A stretch of 53,261 nucleotides of DNA from an uncultured Treponema sp. (GTDB lineage: Bacteria > Spirochaetota > Spirochaetia > Treponematales > Treponemataceae): positions 1 to 53,261 of the forward strand of contig CALDIB010000103.1 of assembly GCA_937902125.1 (NCBI GenBank), written 5' to 3'. The notes under the pieces were generated by a model, which had not been told where the DNA came from, made no database searches, and saw only the letters and a program-made list of their open reading frames with translations. The position numbers and the translations under genes are program-made. Shown here piece by piece: positions 41,166 to 48,934 of the stretch (position 1 is the stretch's first letter; every line of letters begins with the position of its first letter).

Positions 41166-42631
41166 TATCTAACTGCCTCCATGGCCGCCACAGGGCTTGC
41201 GCCCAACGCTATGCGAACCGGATAAATCCAGGCCACAAAGGCAAGCGCGAGCGACAGCAAGGCGCCGCCCAAAATATTTGAGGGCCGCACAACCGCTCTA
41301 AGCGTGTCGCCTCCAAAAAGTTGAATCAAATAGTTGTTGCTAAAGTGAATGGAACCGTTGGACAAAAATGAATTTCCCAAAACGCCCAAAAGGCAGCCCA
41401 AAATTCCAGCGGTGATTGTAAGCATCAAAGTTTCGGCCAAATATTCAAGGGCCACAAAGCGGCGGCCGGCGCCAATGGCTCTAAGAGCGCCTGTTTCCTT
41501 TGAACGGTCAAGCGCCGCGATTACAAGGGTGTTGTTCACAATGATGAATCCAGTTCCAATTATTACGATTAGGCCGATGTTAAAAATAAGGCGCATCCAG
41601 TAAATGTATTGGGCGGCCATTCCGGCGGCGGCGCGCCAATCGACGGCTTGAACCGGCCATTCCCGCTTGGCAAATTCCCGGTTCAACTTTCTAACGGCGC
41701 GCTTTGCCGAGCGTCCATTTTTTTTCGAGCAAACTATGTAATTCCAAATTGTTTCCTCGCTTATATTTTCCGCGCCGTCCTTCCCTTGCGCCGGCCGCGA
41801 TTCTTGGGCGGTCGATTCCTCAAAAAACGAGTCGTCCGTTTCAAAGTCTTCGCTGTCTCCAAACAAGCCGTCAATTCCGTCTTCCTCCAGATTTTCAAGC
41901 AAGCCGGAATTCTCTTCGGTAAAAAGGCTTTGGTCTATTTCCGTGGAATTCAATCCTATAAGGGGGCGCAAAATGTCAGGGTTTATCAAAACAATTTTGT
42001 CCTGCAAGTCGTTGTGAACTGAATATTCGTAAACGGCGCTCAGCGTGGCCGCCCTCAAAGTGTAGGAGGAGCCGGTAAAGGCTGCAAGCTGAATCTTGTC
42101 GCCCACATCAAGCAAAACGCCGCATTTGTCTTCGATTTTTTTCAGCATCACGTCAGAAAGCATCAGCGCGTCTTGCCCGTTTGAAAAAGCCTGGCCTTTT
42201 AAAATCTTTATTCCCGGCATAAGCTGAATGTAGCTTTGGGCGTCAACTCCAAAAAAATAAGCCGGAAAATTTTCGTCGCCAAAACGCAAAACCGCTTGGC
42301 CGGTTATTTGCGGAACGGCCTTGCCCACCCATTCGGATTTTGAAACAAAATCGTAAACGTCGCTGTATGGTATCAATTGCGGCAATTCGCTTAAATTTCC
42401 TGTGACTGGAGTTTCGTCGCCAAACAAGCTCATGGGAAACTGCGCCTTTGGCCTAATGACAATGTCGCCGGTAAAATTTTGGCTGAACGTTTTTTCTATT
42501 CCGGACTTGGTTCCGTCAAAAACCGCGTTGGCCATTACTAAAACCGCGATGGAAAAGGCTATGAACAAAATTATGACCAAAGAACTTTTTCGGGAAATTA
42601 CATTTTTAAGCGCAAATTTGAGCGTGAACAT
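41165..42631 (-). CDS. FtsX/MacB-type ABC permease with acidic periplasmic insert
   Basis: A 488-residue permease with the same four-helix layout (~15-38, then three helices in the last 150 residues). The core is SKETGALRAIGAGRRFVALEYLAETLML. Its periplasmic domain carries an unusual acidic insert at ~232-293, rich in Glu/Asp, with IDGLFGDSED (253-262). This resembles IDELFGEESE in the barrel protein of the same operon. It is the first gene of the leftward operon, with its promoter close to the ATG and no ribosome-binding site. The cargo is inferred to be lipoprotein or lipid. Confidence 0.88.
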   Translation of the reverse strand: MFTLKFALKNVISRKSSLVIILFIAFSIAVLVMANAVFDGTKSGIEKTFSQNFTGDIVIRPKAQFPMSLFGDETPVTGNLSELPQLIPYSDVYDFVSKSEWVGKAVPQITGQAVLRFGDENFPAYFFGVDAQSYIQLMPGIKILKGQAFSNGQDALMLSDVMLKKIEDKCGVLLDVGDKIQLAAFTGSSYTLRAATLSAVYEYSVHNDLQDKIVLINPDILRPLIGLNSTEIDQSLFTEENSGLLENLEEDGIDGLFGDSEDFETDDSFFEESTAQESRPAQGKDGAENISEETIWNYIVCSKKNGRSAKRAVRKLNREFAKREWPVQAVDWRAAAGMAAQYIYWMRLIFNIGLIVIIGTGFIIVNNTLVIAALDRSKETGALRAIGAGRRFVALEYLAETLMLTITAGILGCLLGVLGNSFLSNGSIHFSNNYLIQLFGGDTLRAVVRPSNILGGALLSLALAFVAWIYPVRIALGASPVAAMEAVR

Positions 42632-42640
42632 AAGGCGTAA

Positions 42641-42669
42641 ATTATACTATAAAAAGCCGCTTTAATCAA
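42641..42669 (-). promoter_or_regulatory. Promoter of the permease/LolA-like operon, nearly leaderless
   Basis: On the minus strand, -35 TTGATT (42664-42669), 17-bp spacer, -10 TATAAT (42641-42646). ATG 42631 is nine bases downstream and no Shine-Dalgarno sequence is present. Confidence 0.7.
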
Positions 42670-42689
42670 CAAGCGCTCGGACAGCAGGC

Positions 42690-42790
42690 AAATTCACTGG
42701 CGGTCGCGCGGAAGCGTCCCTGACGACGCCCGGACGCGGCGGAACCGCCCGAAAAAAAACTTATGGTCTTGAATCGAAATTCACTGGCGG
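42690..42790. repeat. 14-bp direct repeat at the 3' end of the ion-transporter gene
   Basis: AAATTCACTGGCGG occurs at 42690-42703 and again at 42777-42790, where it spans the transporter stop codon. The 73 bases between hold a hairpin (GCGTCC/GGACGC) and a GGCGG/CCGCC stem. Confidence 0.5.
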
Positions 42791-44097
42791 GCCCAAACAA
42801 GCCACAAGAAAATCGAGGCCGCTGCGGTTGTCAACAGGGTGAAGGGGCCGCCCAATTTTAGCCAGCTTCCAAAATTCATTGGGCTTCCCTCTCTTTTTAC
42901 AATGCCCATGGCCACAACGTTGGCGCTGGCGCCGTAGGGGGTCAGATTTCCGCCCAAGCAAGAGCCGATTAAAAGCGCGAACATATACAACTCCGGAGCG
43001 ATTCCCAGGGAAGAAGCCAAGTGGGAGGCCACCGGAAGCATTACGATTATGTAAGGAACGTTGTCGATAAAGCCCGACAAAACTATGGACACAAGCAAAA
43101 TCAAGACAAAGGCGCCAATTTTGCTTCCAGCCGTAATCTTGGACAAAAAGGCGGCGAAGTCCATAAGCAGGCCTGACTCGCTCAAGGCGCCCACAACCAC
43201 AAAGATTCCGATTAAAAAGAAAATCGTTTCCCAGTCCAAGCCTTTGACTAGCTCCCAAATTTCTTGGGAGGATTTTTTTTGGGAAAACCTGTGCCACAAA
43301 AGGCCGACGATCCCCAAGGCAAGAACAAAGCCGCCGCTGGCAAAGGCAAATTCAATTTTTAGGAAAGAAATCGCCGCCAAGCCAAAAATCATCAAAAGCA
43401 GGAGCGCGGAAGGAAAAAGGGAAATGACTTTTGTTTCCTCAACTTGAATTTTTTCCTTGGCTTCTCTGAAAATAAAATAAAAGAAAACGCAGCCCACAAG
43501 CAAGCCGGTTTGTATGAAAAAGAAAATCGAAAGCCTGGAATTGTGAACAAAAAAGTCGTTGAAAGTGTATCCTGCGAACGAGGCGAAAATCATTGACGGC
43601 GGATCGCCCACAAGGGTGGCCGTTCCCTCAAGGTTTGACATCACCGCCAAGCCCACCATAAAATTGACGGGAGAAATCTTCAACTTTTTGCAAAGCGCCA
43701 AAGCTATTGGAGCCATGACCAAAACCGTGGCCACATTCTCCACAAAAATAGAAATGATTCCAGTCATGGCCAAAATCAAGACAATGGCAAGGCCGGAACT
43801 GGGAGAAGCCTTTATGATTGAGTCCGCGATTCGCGACGGCTCCCTTGAATAAATGAAAAGCGCCGCGATTATCATCGAACCGACATAAATCATAAGGACG
43901 TTCCAATTTATCAATTCGGTCAAGGAGTGGGTCACGGCAAAAGCGGCGCCGCTTCCTTCAAAAATTCTTTGGGGAAAAATTGTTCCAAGGATGATCGCAA
44001 TCGCGGCCGCGCCCAAGGACCAACAAACTTTTTTTTCCTGAAAGACTATGACAAGCGCATACATAACCAGCGCCAACGCTAAAATTAAAAACTTCAT
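42781..44097 (-). CDS. ArsB/NhaD/CitM-type ion transporter superfamily protein
   Basis: A 438-residue integral membrane protein with about 11-12 helices. The conserved segments EGTATLVGDPPSMIFA (~150-165) and the inverted-repeat counterpart GSCLGGNLTPYGASANVVAMG (~385-405) are typical of the ion transporter superfamily. That group includes Na+/H+ antiporters, arsenite pumps and dicarboxylate carriers. Substrate cannot be told from sequence. Its ATG overlaps the stop of the solute-binding lipoprotein gene by four bases, so both are co-translated. It ends a leftward operon that starts at the pyridoxal kinase gene. Confidence 0.85.
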   Translation of the reverse strand: MKFLILALALVMYALVIVFQEKKVCWSLGAAAIAIILGTIFPQRIFEGSGAAFAVTHSLTELINWNVLMIYVGSMIIAALFIYSREPSRIADSIIKASPSSGLAIVLILAMTGIISIFVENVATVLVMAPIALALCKKLKISPVNFMVGLAVMSNLEGTATLVGDPPSMIFASFAGYTFNDFFVHNSRLSIFFFIQTGLLVGCVFFYFIFREAKEKIQVEETKVISLFPSALLLLMIFGLAAISFLKIEFAFASGGFVLALGIVGLLWHRFSQKKSSQEIWELVKGLDWETIFFLIGIFVVVGALSESGLLMDFAAFLSKITAGSKIGAFVLILLVSIVLSGFIDNVPYIIVMLPVASHLASSLGIAPELYMFALLIGSCLGGNLTPYGASANVVAMGIVKREGSPMNFGSWLKLGGPFTLLTTAAASIFLWLVWARQ

Positions 44098-44876
44098 TCT
44101 GTAATGTCCATGTCAAAATATTTATATGATATGTCGGACAAGGTTCCATCTGAACGCATGTCTTCCAAAATGCGGTTTATTTGTTCCAAGAATGACAAAG
44201 AGCCTTGCTCCTTTCTGCAAGGAATGGCCATTGGAGCAGGCGTATCTGACAAGGCGGCGACTTTTATGGGAACGTCAGAATTTGTCTTTAAGTAATTGTA
44301 AAGGGTCAAATCGGAATTGATTGTCGCCTCGCTTCTATTTTGAACAAGCAAGCTTATGGCGTCGTCAAATGAATTTATCTCAATCACCATCGCGCCATAT
44401 TCTATGGCCGTAGAAATATAATTGCTTCCAATGGAGTTGGCGCAAACCCTGCCTTTAAGGTCTTCAAATGACTTTATTTCGTCGTTGTCCATTCTAACAA
44501 TTACGGCCATTTTGCTGTAAGCGTAAGGATGTGAAAAATAAAAGCGCTCAAGCCTGTCGTCGCTAAGGGACACGCCGCTCATCACAATGTCGCATTCCCG
44601 AGTTTCAAGACAGTTAAAAACAAGCTCCCACTCAACCTCAACAAAGCGGGGCCTAACGCCAAGCCTTTTGCAAATTTCCTTGGCCACATCAACGTCATAG
44701 CCTGTCAACTCTCGCTTGCCGTTGTAAAAAGTCCAAGGCGCCCAAAAGCCTTCCGTTGCGATTACAAGTTCGCCCTTGGCCATAATTTGGTCAAGCAGGG
44801 AACCGCCCTGCATTTTATTGCAAGCGGAAAGAAAAAAGCAAATGGAGCTAAAAAGCAAACAAACAATTTTTTTCAT
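44094..44876 (-). CDS. Family 3 solute-binding lipoprotein (amino-acid type)
   Basis: A 260-residue periplasmic binding protein. The signal peptide ends in CFFLSAC, a lipobox with Cys19. The body shows the family pattern LVIATEGFWAPWTFYNGKRELTGYDVDVAKEI, CDIVMSGVSLSDDRLERFYFS and FEDLKGRVCANSIGSNY. Such proteins bind polar amino acids or cystine for an ABC importer, but no permease or ATPase partner is adjacent. Position behind serine acetyltransferase suggests a cysteine or cystine link, which is only a contextual guess. The reading frame extends upstream, but GAGGAAAAGC precedes ATG 44876 and the lipoprotein leader begins there. Confidence 0.9.
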   Translation of the reverse strand: MKKIVCLLFSSICFFLSACNKMQGGSLLDQIMAKGELVIATEGFWAPWTFYNGKRELTGYDVDVAKEICKRLGVRPRFVEVEWELVFNCLETRECDIVMSGVSLSDDRLERFYFSHPYAYSKMAVIVRMDNDEIKSFEDLKGRVCANSIGSNYISTAIEYGAMVIEINSFDDAISLLVQNRSEATINSDLTLYNYLKTNSDVPIKVAALSDTPAPMAIPCRKEQGSLSFLEQINRILEDMRSDGTLSDISYKYFDMDITE

Positions 44877-44895
44877 GCTTTTCCTCAATGTAAAA

Positions 44896-45852
44896 TCATA
44901 TCCACATAGCCCGCTGCAATTCAACTTCCTCTTGAGGAGAAACATTTTTTGAGGCGGGCTTGAATTTCAGTTCTTGGTTTTTAATGCTGACGACGGTTTG
45001 CGGCGCCACTGATTTTGTGACGAAGGTGTTTCCGCCAATCACCGAATCCCGGCCGATTACAGTGTCGCCCCCCAAAATGGAGGCACCTGAATAAATCGTA
45101 ACGTTGTCCTCAATTGTGGGATGCCGCTTTACGCCCTTAAGCTTTTGGCCGCCGTTTGTGCTCAAGGCGCCTAATGTCACGCCTTGGTAAACCTTGACAT
45201 GCTCGCCGATTACGGTGGTTTCGCCGATTACAATTCCGGTTCCGTGATCTATGAAAAAATATTTTCCCAAAACGGCGCCGGGATGAATGTCGATTCCAGT
45301 GCGGTTGTGGGCGGCTTCCGTCAAAATGCGGGGAATGAGCGGCGCGCCCAAGACAAAAAGTTCGTGGGCCAGGCGGTTCACTGCGATGGCGTAAAAGCCG
45401 GGATAGGACAAGATGATTTCCGTTTTGTCAAAGGCCGCGGGGTCGCCGTCGTAGGCCGCCTGCAAGTCGGTTTCCAAAAATTCCCTGACTCGGGGAATTC
45501 TGTCAAAAAATTCGTGGGTCACAAGGCGGGCGCGCTCCCGCAATTTTTTTTCGTCGGCGCCTGAATTGCCGGGAACTTTTTTTAAGGCCAAAAAAATTTG
45601 CTTGTTCAGGGCAAGCATGACTTCGCGGCACAAGACCGAAATGTAGTTTTGCAAATCGCCGGCCTTGTATTCCCGCTCGCGAAAAAAGCCGGGAAAAAGA
45701 ATCCTAAAAAATTTTTCTATCAAGCCTTGAAGCAGAACAACGTCCAATTCAACTTCGTCGTCAGTCTTGTTGATGAAAAAATTTTCTTTTTTGTAATGCT
45801 CTATTATTCCGCCAATAGCGCGAGTCTCAAGCCGCTCAAAGTCATCTGCCAT
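44896..45852 (-). CDS. cysE: Serine O-acetyltransferase
   Basis: Makes O-acetylserine, the precursor of cysteine. The 318-residue protein has an all-helical N-terminal half (~1-190) and a left-handed beta-helix of hexapeptide repeats. Active-site segments are AHNRTGIDIHPGA and FIDHGTGIVIGET, with GGQKLKGVKRHPTIEDNV after them. The long N-terminal part matches the EpsC-like, about 310-residue form. It lies 25 bases after the pyridoxal kinase gene and 19 bases before the binding lipoprotein. A PLP supply gene beside cysteine synthesis is a sensible combination, since cysteine synthase uses PLP. Confidence 0.92.
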   Translation of the reverse strand: MADDFERLETRAIGGIIEHYKKENFFINKTDDEVELDVVLLQGLIEKFFRILFPGFFREREYKAGDLQNYISVLCREVMLALNKQIFLALKKVPGNSGADEKKLRERARLVTHEFFDRIPRVREFLETDLQAAYDGDPAAFDKTEIILSYPGFYAIAVNRLAHELFVLGAPLIPRILTEAAHNRTGIDIHPGAVLGKYFFIDHGTGIVIGETTVIGEHVKVYQGVTLGALSTNGGQKLKGVKRHPTIEDNVTIYSGASILGGDTVIGRDSVIGGNTFVTKSVAPQTVVSIKNQELKFKPASKNVSPQEEVELQRAMWI

Positions 45853-45877
45853 GCCCTAAAGACTATCACAATAAAAA

Positions 45878-46711
45878 TTATTTTTCTAGCCTGTTCACAA
45901 GGAATGGAATGGCCTTCTCAAACTTAACGCCGTAAAAGTGGCTTTCGTCGCCCAAAGTTTTCTTCATGGATTCCACCACAAAGTCAGCGGCAATGGCCGC
46001 CGAATCAAGCAAACTTTTTCCCCGCAAAAGGGCGCCGGCAAAAGCCGAAGCGTAAACGTCTCCCGTTCCGTGCATGGCGGCTGGAAGCCTTTCGTTAAAA
46101 TAATAGTCGATTCTTGTTCCGCTTGAAACGGCCACGCCCAGCTTTGAAGGCTCAAAGCTTACGCCGGTCAAAATAACGTTCTTGGCGCCCAAATCGTGAA
46201 GGCCCTTGATTGTTTTTTCAACATAATTCTTGTCATAGCCGCTTTCAATGTATTCTTGTCCAAGAAGGAGGCTGGCTTCGGTTATGTTGGGAAGGGCGTA
46301 GTCGGCCTCTCGGACAAGCCTTGCCATTTCTTTTGGAAAGTCCCCGTCAAAGCCGGCGTACAATTTTCCGTTGTCGGCCATGGCCGGATCAACTATTTTT
46401 ATCGCTTCAGGACGGGCGGCCTTTTTAAAGATGTCCAGAATATGGGGAATCTGCGCCTTGGAAACGTAGCCTGTGTAAAAGGCGTCAAAGTCAATTTTTT
46501 CAGCAACCCACTGGCCAAGAATCTTTGGCATTTCGTCCGTCAAGTCCCGAAATGTCCAGGCGCCAAAGCCCTTTCCCGTGTGGTTTGAAAGAACCGAGCT
46601 GGGCAAAATGCCGGTCTCAATTCCGCAGGCGCTGATTATTGGAAGCGCCACCGTAAGCGAGCACTGTCCAACGCAAGAAATGTCCTGAATCGTAAGCAAT
46701 CTGTGATCCAT
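45878..46711 (-). CDS. pdxY: Pyridoxal/pyridoxamine kinase
   Basis: Phosphorylates B6 vitamers to make PLP. The 277-residue ribokinase-fold protein starts LLTIQDISCVGQCSLTVALPIISACGI. It contains NHTGKGFGAW, VDPAMADNGKLY, LPNITEASLLLG and HGTGDVYASAFAGALL with the catalytic Asp. These match the PdxY group. A GGAGGAG site precedes ATG 46711. It is divergent from a MocR/PdxR-type regulator with an inverted repeat between them, and it leads the operon continuing into cysE. The choice of pdxY rather than pdxK is by similarity only. Confidence 0.88.
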   Translation of the reverse strand: MDHRLLTIQDISCVGQCSLTVALPIISACGIETGILPSSVLSNHTGKGFGAWTFRDLTDEMPKILGQWVAEKIDFDAFYTGYVSKAQIPHILDIFKKAARPEAIKIVDPAMADNGKLYAGFDGDFPKEMARLVREADYALPNITEASLLLGQEYIESGYDKNYVEKTIKGLHDLGAKNVILTGVSFEPSKLGVAVSSGTRIDYYFNERLPAAMHGTGDVYASAFAGALLRGKSLLDSAAIAADFVVESMKKTLGDESHFYGVKFEKAIPFLVNRLEK

Positions 46712-46731
46712 AAAAACTCCTCCGATTTTTG

Positions 46732-46797
46732 TTGATACGATAGCAAAAAACTGGTATTATTCATATATCCAATTTTAATAAATTTTCATAATGCCAG
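46732..46797 (+). promoter_or_regulatory. mocR-type promoter with candidate PdxR operator
   Basis: -35 TTGATA (46732-46737), 17-bp spacer, -10 TATTAT (46755-46760). CTGGTATTAT (46751-46760) and ATAATGCCAG (46788-46797) form a 10-bp inverted repeat with one mismatch. One half overlaps the -10 box and the other abuts ATG 46798. The placement suits autorepression. Confidence 0.6.
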
Positions 46798-48237
46798 ATG
46801 ATAACGATAGATTTTAGCAAAAGAAAGGGCCAAGGCCTTTCAGATTTTTTATACGACTCCATAAAAAAGCAAATCGTGGCAAAAAGCCTGGCCGACGACG
46901 AGCGCCTGCCCAGCCGCCGCGCCTTGGCCGCCAACCTAAAGGTCAGCGAGATAACCGTGCAAAACGCCTACGAGCGCCTTATCAGCGAAGGATACATTTA
47001 CTCGGAGGAAAAACGGGGCTACTTTGTCCAGCCGCTGGCGGCGAAAATTCCGCCATTTTCTCCCAAGCCCGAAAAAGAAAAAAAATCCGCCGCCGCGCAA
47101 AGTCAAGAAGAAAAGCCGCAAGAAAAAAAATGGCTGGCCGACTTTAAGGACAATTCCACAAACTTTGAAAAATTTCCATTCAGCCTTTGGGCGCGTTTGA
47201 CGCGGCAAGTTCTAAACTCCGGCGACGAGCGCCTTTTAAGAAAGTCGCCCAGCGGCGGCGACTGGGAGTTGCGAAAGGCAATCTCAAGGCACTTGCGCCG
47301 CTTTAGAATGATAGAGGCCGCCCCGGAACAAATTGTCATAGGAGCCGGAACGGATTTTTTATACACCCAGCTCCTTCAATTTTTTGGAAGACAAAAAGTC
47401 TACGCCGTGGAAAATCCGGGCTACAGGCAGCTCGCGGAGGCGGCCAAACTTTGCGGCGCCAAATGCGTCGCCGTGGGCTTGGACAAAAGCGGCATAAAAG
47501 TCAAAGAGCTTAAGGACGCGGACATAGTTCATGTTTCTCCCCTTCACCACTTTCCAACCGGAATCGTAATGCCTTACGCAAGGCGCATGGAACTTTTGGA
47601 ATGGGCGGCCGCCGCGAAAAAAAAACGCTTTATCATCGAAGACGACTACGACAGCGAATTTAGATTCAACGCGAAGCCCATCGAGCCCCTTTTTAGCGCG
47701 GCGGATTCCTCTCCAAAAACAAAAGGCCGGGTCATCTACTTGAACACCTTTTCAAAAACCTTGGCGCCTTCGATTAGAATTTCTTACATGATTTTGCCAA
47801 AAGACTTGGTTCTGCCCTTCTTCAAAAAAACAGGCTTTTACTCTTGCCCGGTATCCTCATTCGAGCAATTCACTTTGGCCCGCTTCATCAACGAAGGCCA
47901 TTACGAAAAGCATTTGACAAAAATGAAAAACCATTACCGCAACTTGCGAAACGACCTGATTCGTTCCTTGACCCAAAGCCGTCTTTCAAAAAAATCGGAA
48001 ATTTTGGAAGAAGATTCCGGCCTGCACTTCATTCTGCAAATCAAGACAAGCCTCCCCTGCCGGCTTTTAAAAGAGCGCCTTGCCGCCGGCGGAATCAACG
48101 TTGCAAGTCTAAGCGATTTTTATTACAATAAGCAAAAAGAAAACTCTTTTCACAAAGATTTTGTCATAAATTATTCTGGAATCCAAAAAGACAAAATCGC
48201 GGCCATAGTTCAAAAAATGGAGGCGGCGCTTTGCTAA
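46798..48237 (+). CDS. MocR/PdxR-type GntR-aminotransferase regulator
   Basis: A 479-residue fusion of a GntR-type winged helix and a class I aminotransferase fold. The DNA-binding part (~1-80) shows LPSRRALAANLKVSEITVQNAY and ISEGYIYSEEKRGYFV. A charged linker follows (~80-115). The aminotransferase part has IVIGAGTDFLYTQLL, the DDYDSEFRF motif and the PLP Lys at ~320 in NTFSKTLAPSIRISYM. Such regulators sense PLP. Its divergence from pyridoxal kinase points to a PdxR-like role controlling PLP supply. The 3' end overlaps the next gene by seven bases. Confidence 0.9.
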   Translation: MITIDFSKRKGQGLSDFLYDSIKKQIVAKSLADDERLPSRRALAANLKVSEITVQNAYERLISEGYIYSEEKRGYFVQPLAAKIPPFSPKPEKEKKSAAAQSQEEKPQEKKWLADFKDNSTNFEKFPFSLWARLTRQVLNSGDERLLRKSPSGGDWELRKAISRHLRRFRMIEAAPEQIVIGAGTDFLYTQLLQFFGRQKVYAVENPGYRQLAEAAKLCGAKCVAVGLDKSGIKVKELKDADIVHVSPLHHFPTGIVMPYARRMELLEWAAAAKKKRFIIEDDYDSEFRFNAKPIEPLFSAADSSPKTKGRVIYLNTFSKTLAPSIRISYMILPKDLVLPFFKKTGFYSCPVSSFEQFTLARFINEGHYEKHLTKMKNHYRNLRNDLIRSLTQSRLSKKSEILEEDSGLHFILQIKTSLPCRLLKERLAAGGINVASLSDFYYNKQKENSFHKDFVINYSGIQKDKIAAIVQKMEAALC

Positions 48238-48911
48238 AATTTCAAATTCTTTTTCAAGACCAAAACATCGCAGTCATACAAAAGCCGGCTTCCCTTTTAA
48301 GCGTTCCCTATTCCGGCTTTAGGGGAAAAACCGCGCTGGGCCTTTTGGAAGAAGGAATGAGAAAGCGGGGAACTTATTCCGCAAAGCATAGGCCTTTCGC
48401 CGTCCACCGCCTTGACCGGGAGACAAGCGGAGTGATGATGTTCGCGCTGAACGAGCGGGCGCAAAAAACGATTATGGACGGCTGGCAAGAAATTGTCACC
48501 GAGCGCCTTTACCGCGCCGTCGCCGAAAATCCCCGAGGGCAAAAAAATTCATTGCCGGAAGAAGGAAGCATAGAAAGCCCCCTTGCCTACAACGCTTACA
48601 ACCAAGCCTTTGTTCCAAAAGGCGGCGGCAAATTCAAAACGATTCCGGCGCGGACAAATTATAGGATAATAAAGCGGGGAAAATTTTTCACGCTGTTTGA
48701 GTTGTCCCTTGACACAGGACGAAAAAACCAAATCCGCGCGCACTTGGCAAGTCTGGGCTATCCCTTGGCCGGCGACAAAAATTACAGGGCAAAGACAGAC
48801 CGCTTTGGCCGCCTTGCCCTGCACGCCAGAACGCTGGAATTCATCCATCCGTGGACAAATGAAAAGGCGCGCTTTGAAATTCCAGAGCCCGCCGACTGGG
48901 AAAAAATATAG
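48231..48911 (+). CDS. RluA-family pseudouridine synthase
   Basis: Converts specific uridines in rRNA or tRNA to pseudouridine. The 226-residue protein lacks an S4 domain. It has the catalytic motif HRLDRETSGVMMFA with Asp, ERLYRAV, and the C-terminal TGRKNQIRAHLASLGYPLAGDKNY. The size matches single-domain RluA/TruC-type enzymes; the exact target is unknown. TTG 48231 overlaps the previous stop and has GGAGG seven bases upstream, so it is chosen. It is co-translated with the MocR-type gene, although no functional tie is obvious. Confidence 0.9.
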   Translation: MLKFQILFQDQNIAVIQKPASLLSVPYSGFRGKTALGLLEEGMRKRGTYSAKHRPFAVHRLDRETSGVMMFALNERAQKTIMDGWQEIVTERLYRAVAENPRGQKNSLPEEGSIESPLAYNAYNQAFVPKGGGKFKTIPARTNYRIIKRGKFFTLFELSLDTGRKNQIRAHLASLGYPLAGDKNYRAKTDRFGRLALHARTLEFIHPWTNEKARFEIPEPADWEKI

Positions 48912-48934
48912 CGCATTGTCGCCACCCCGAGGCC

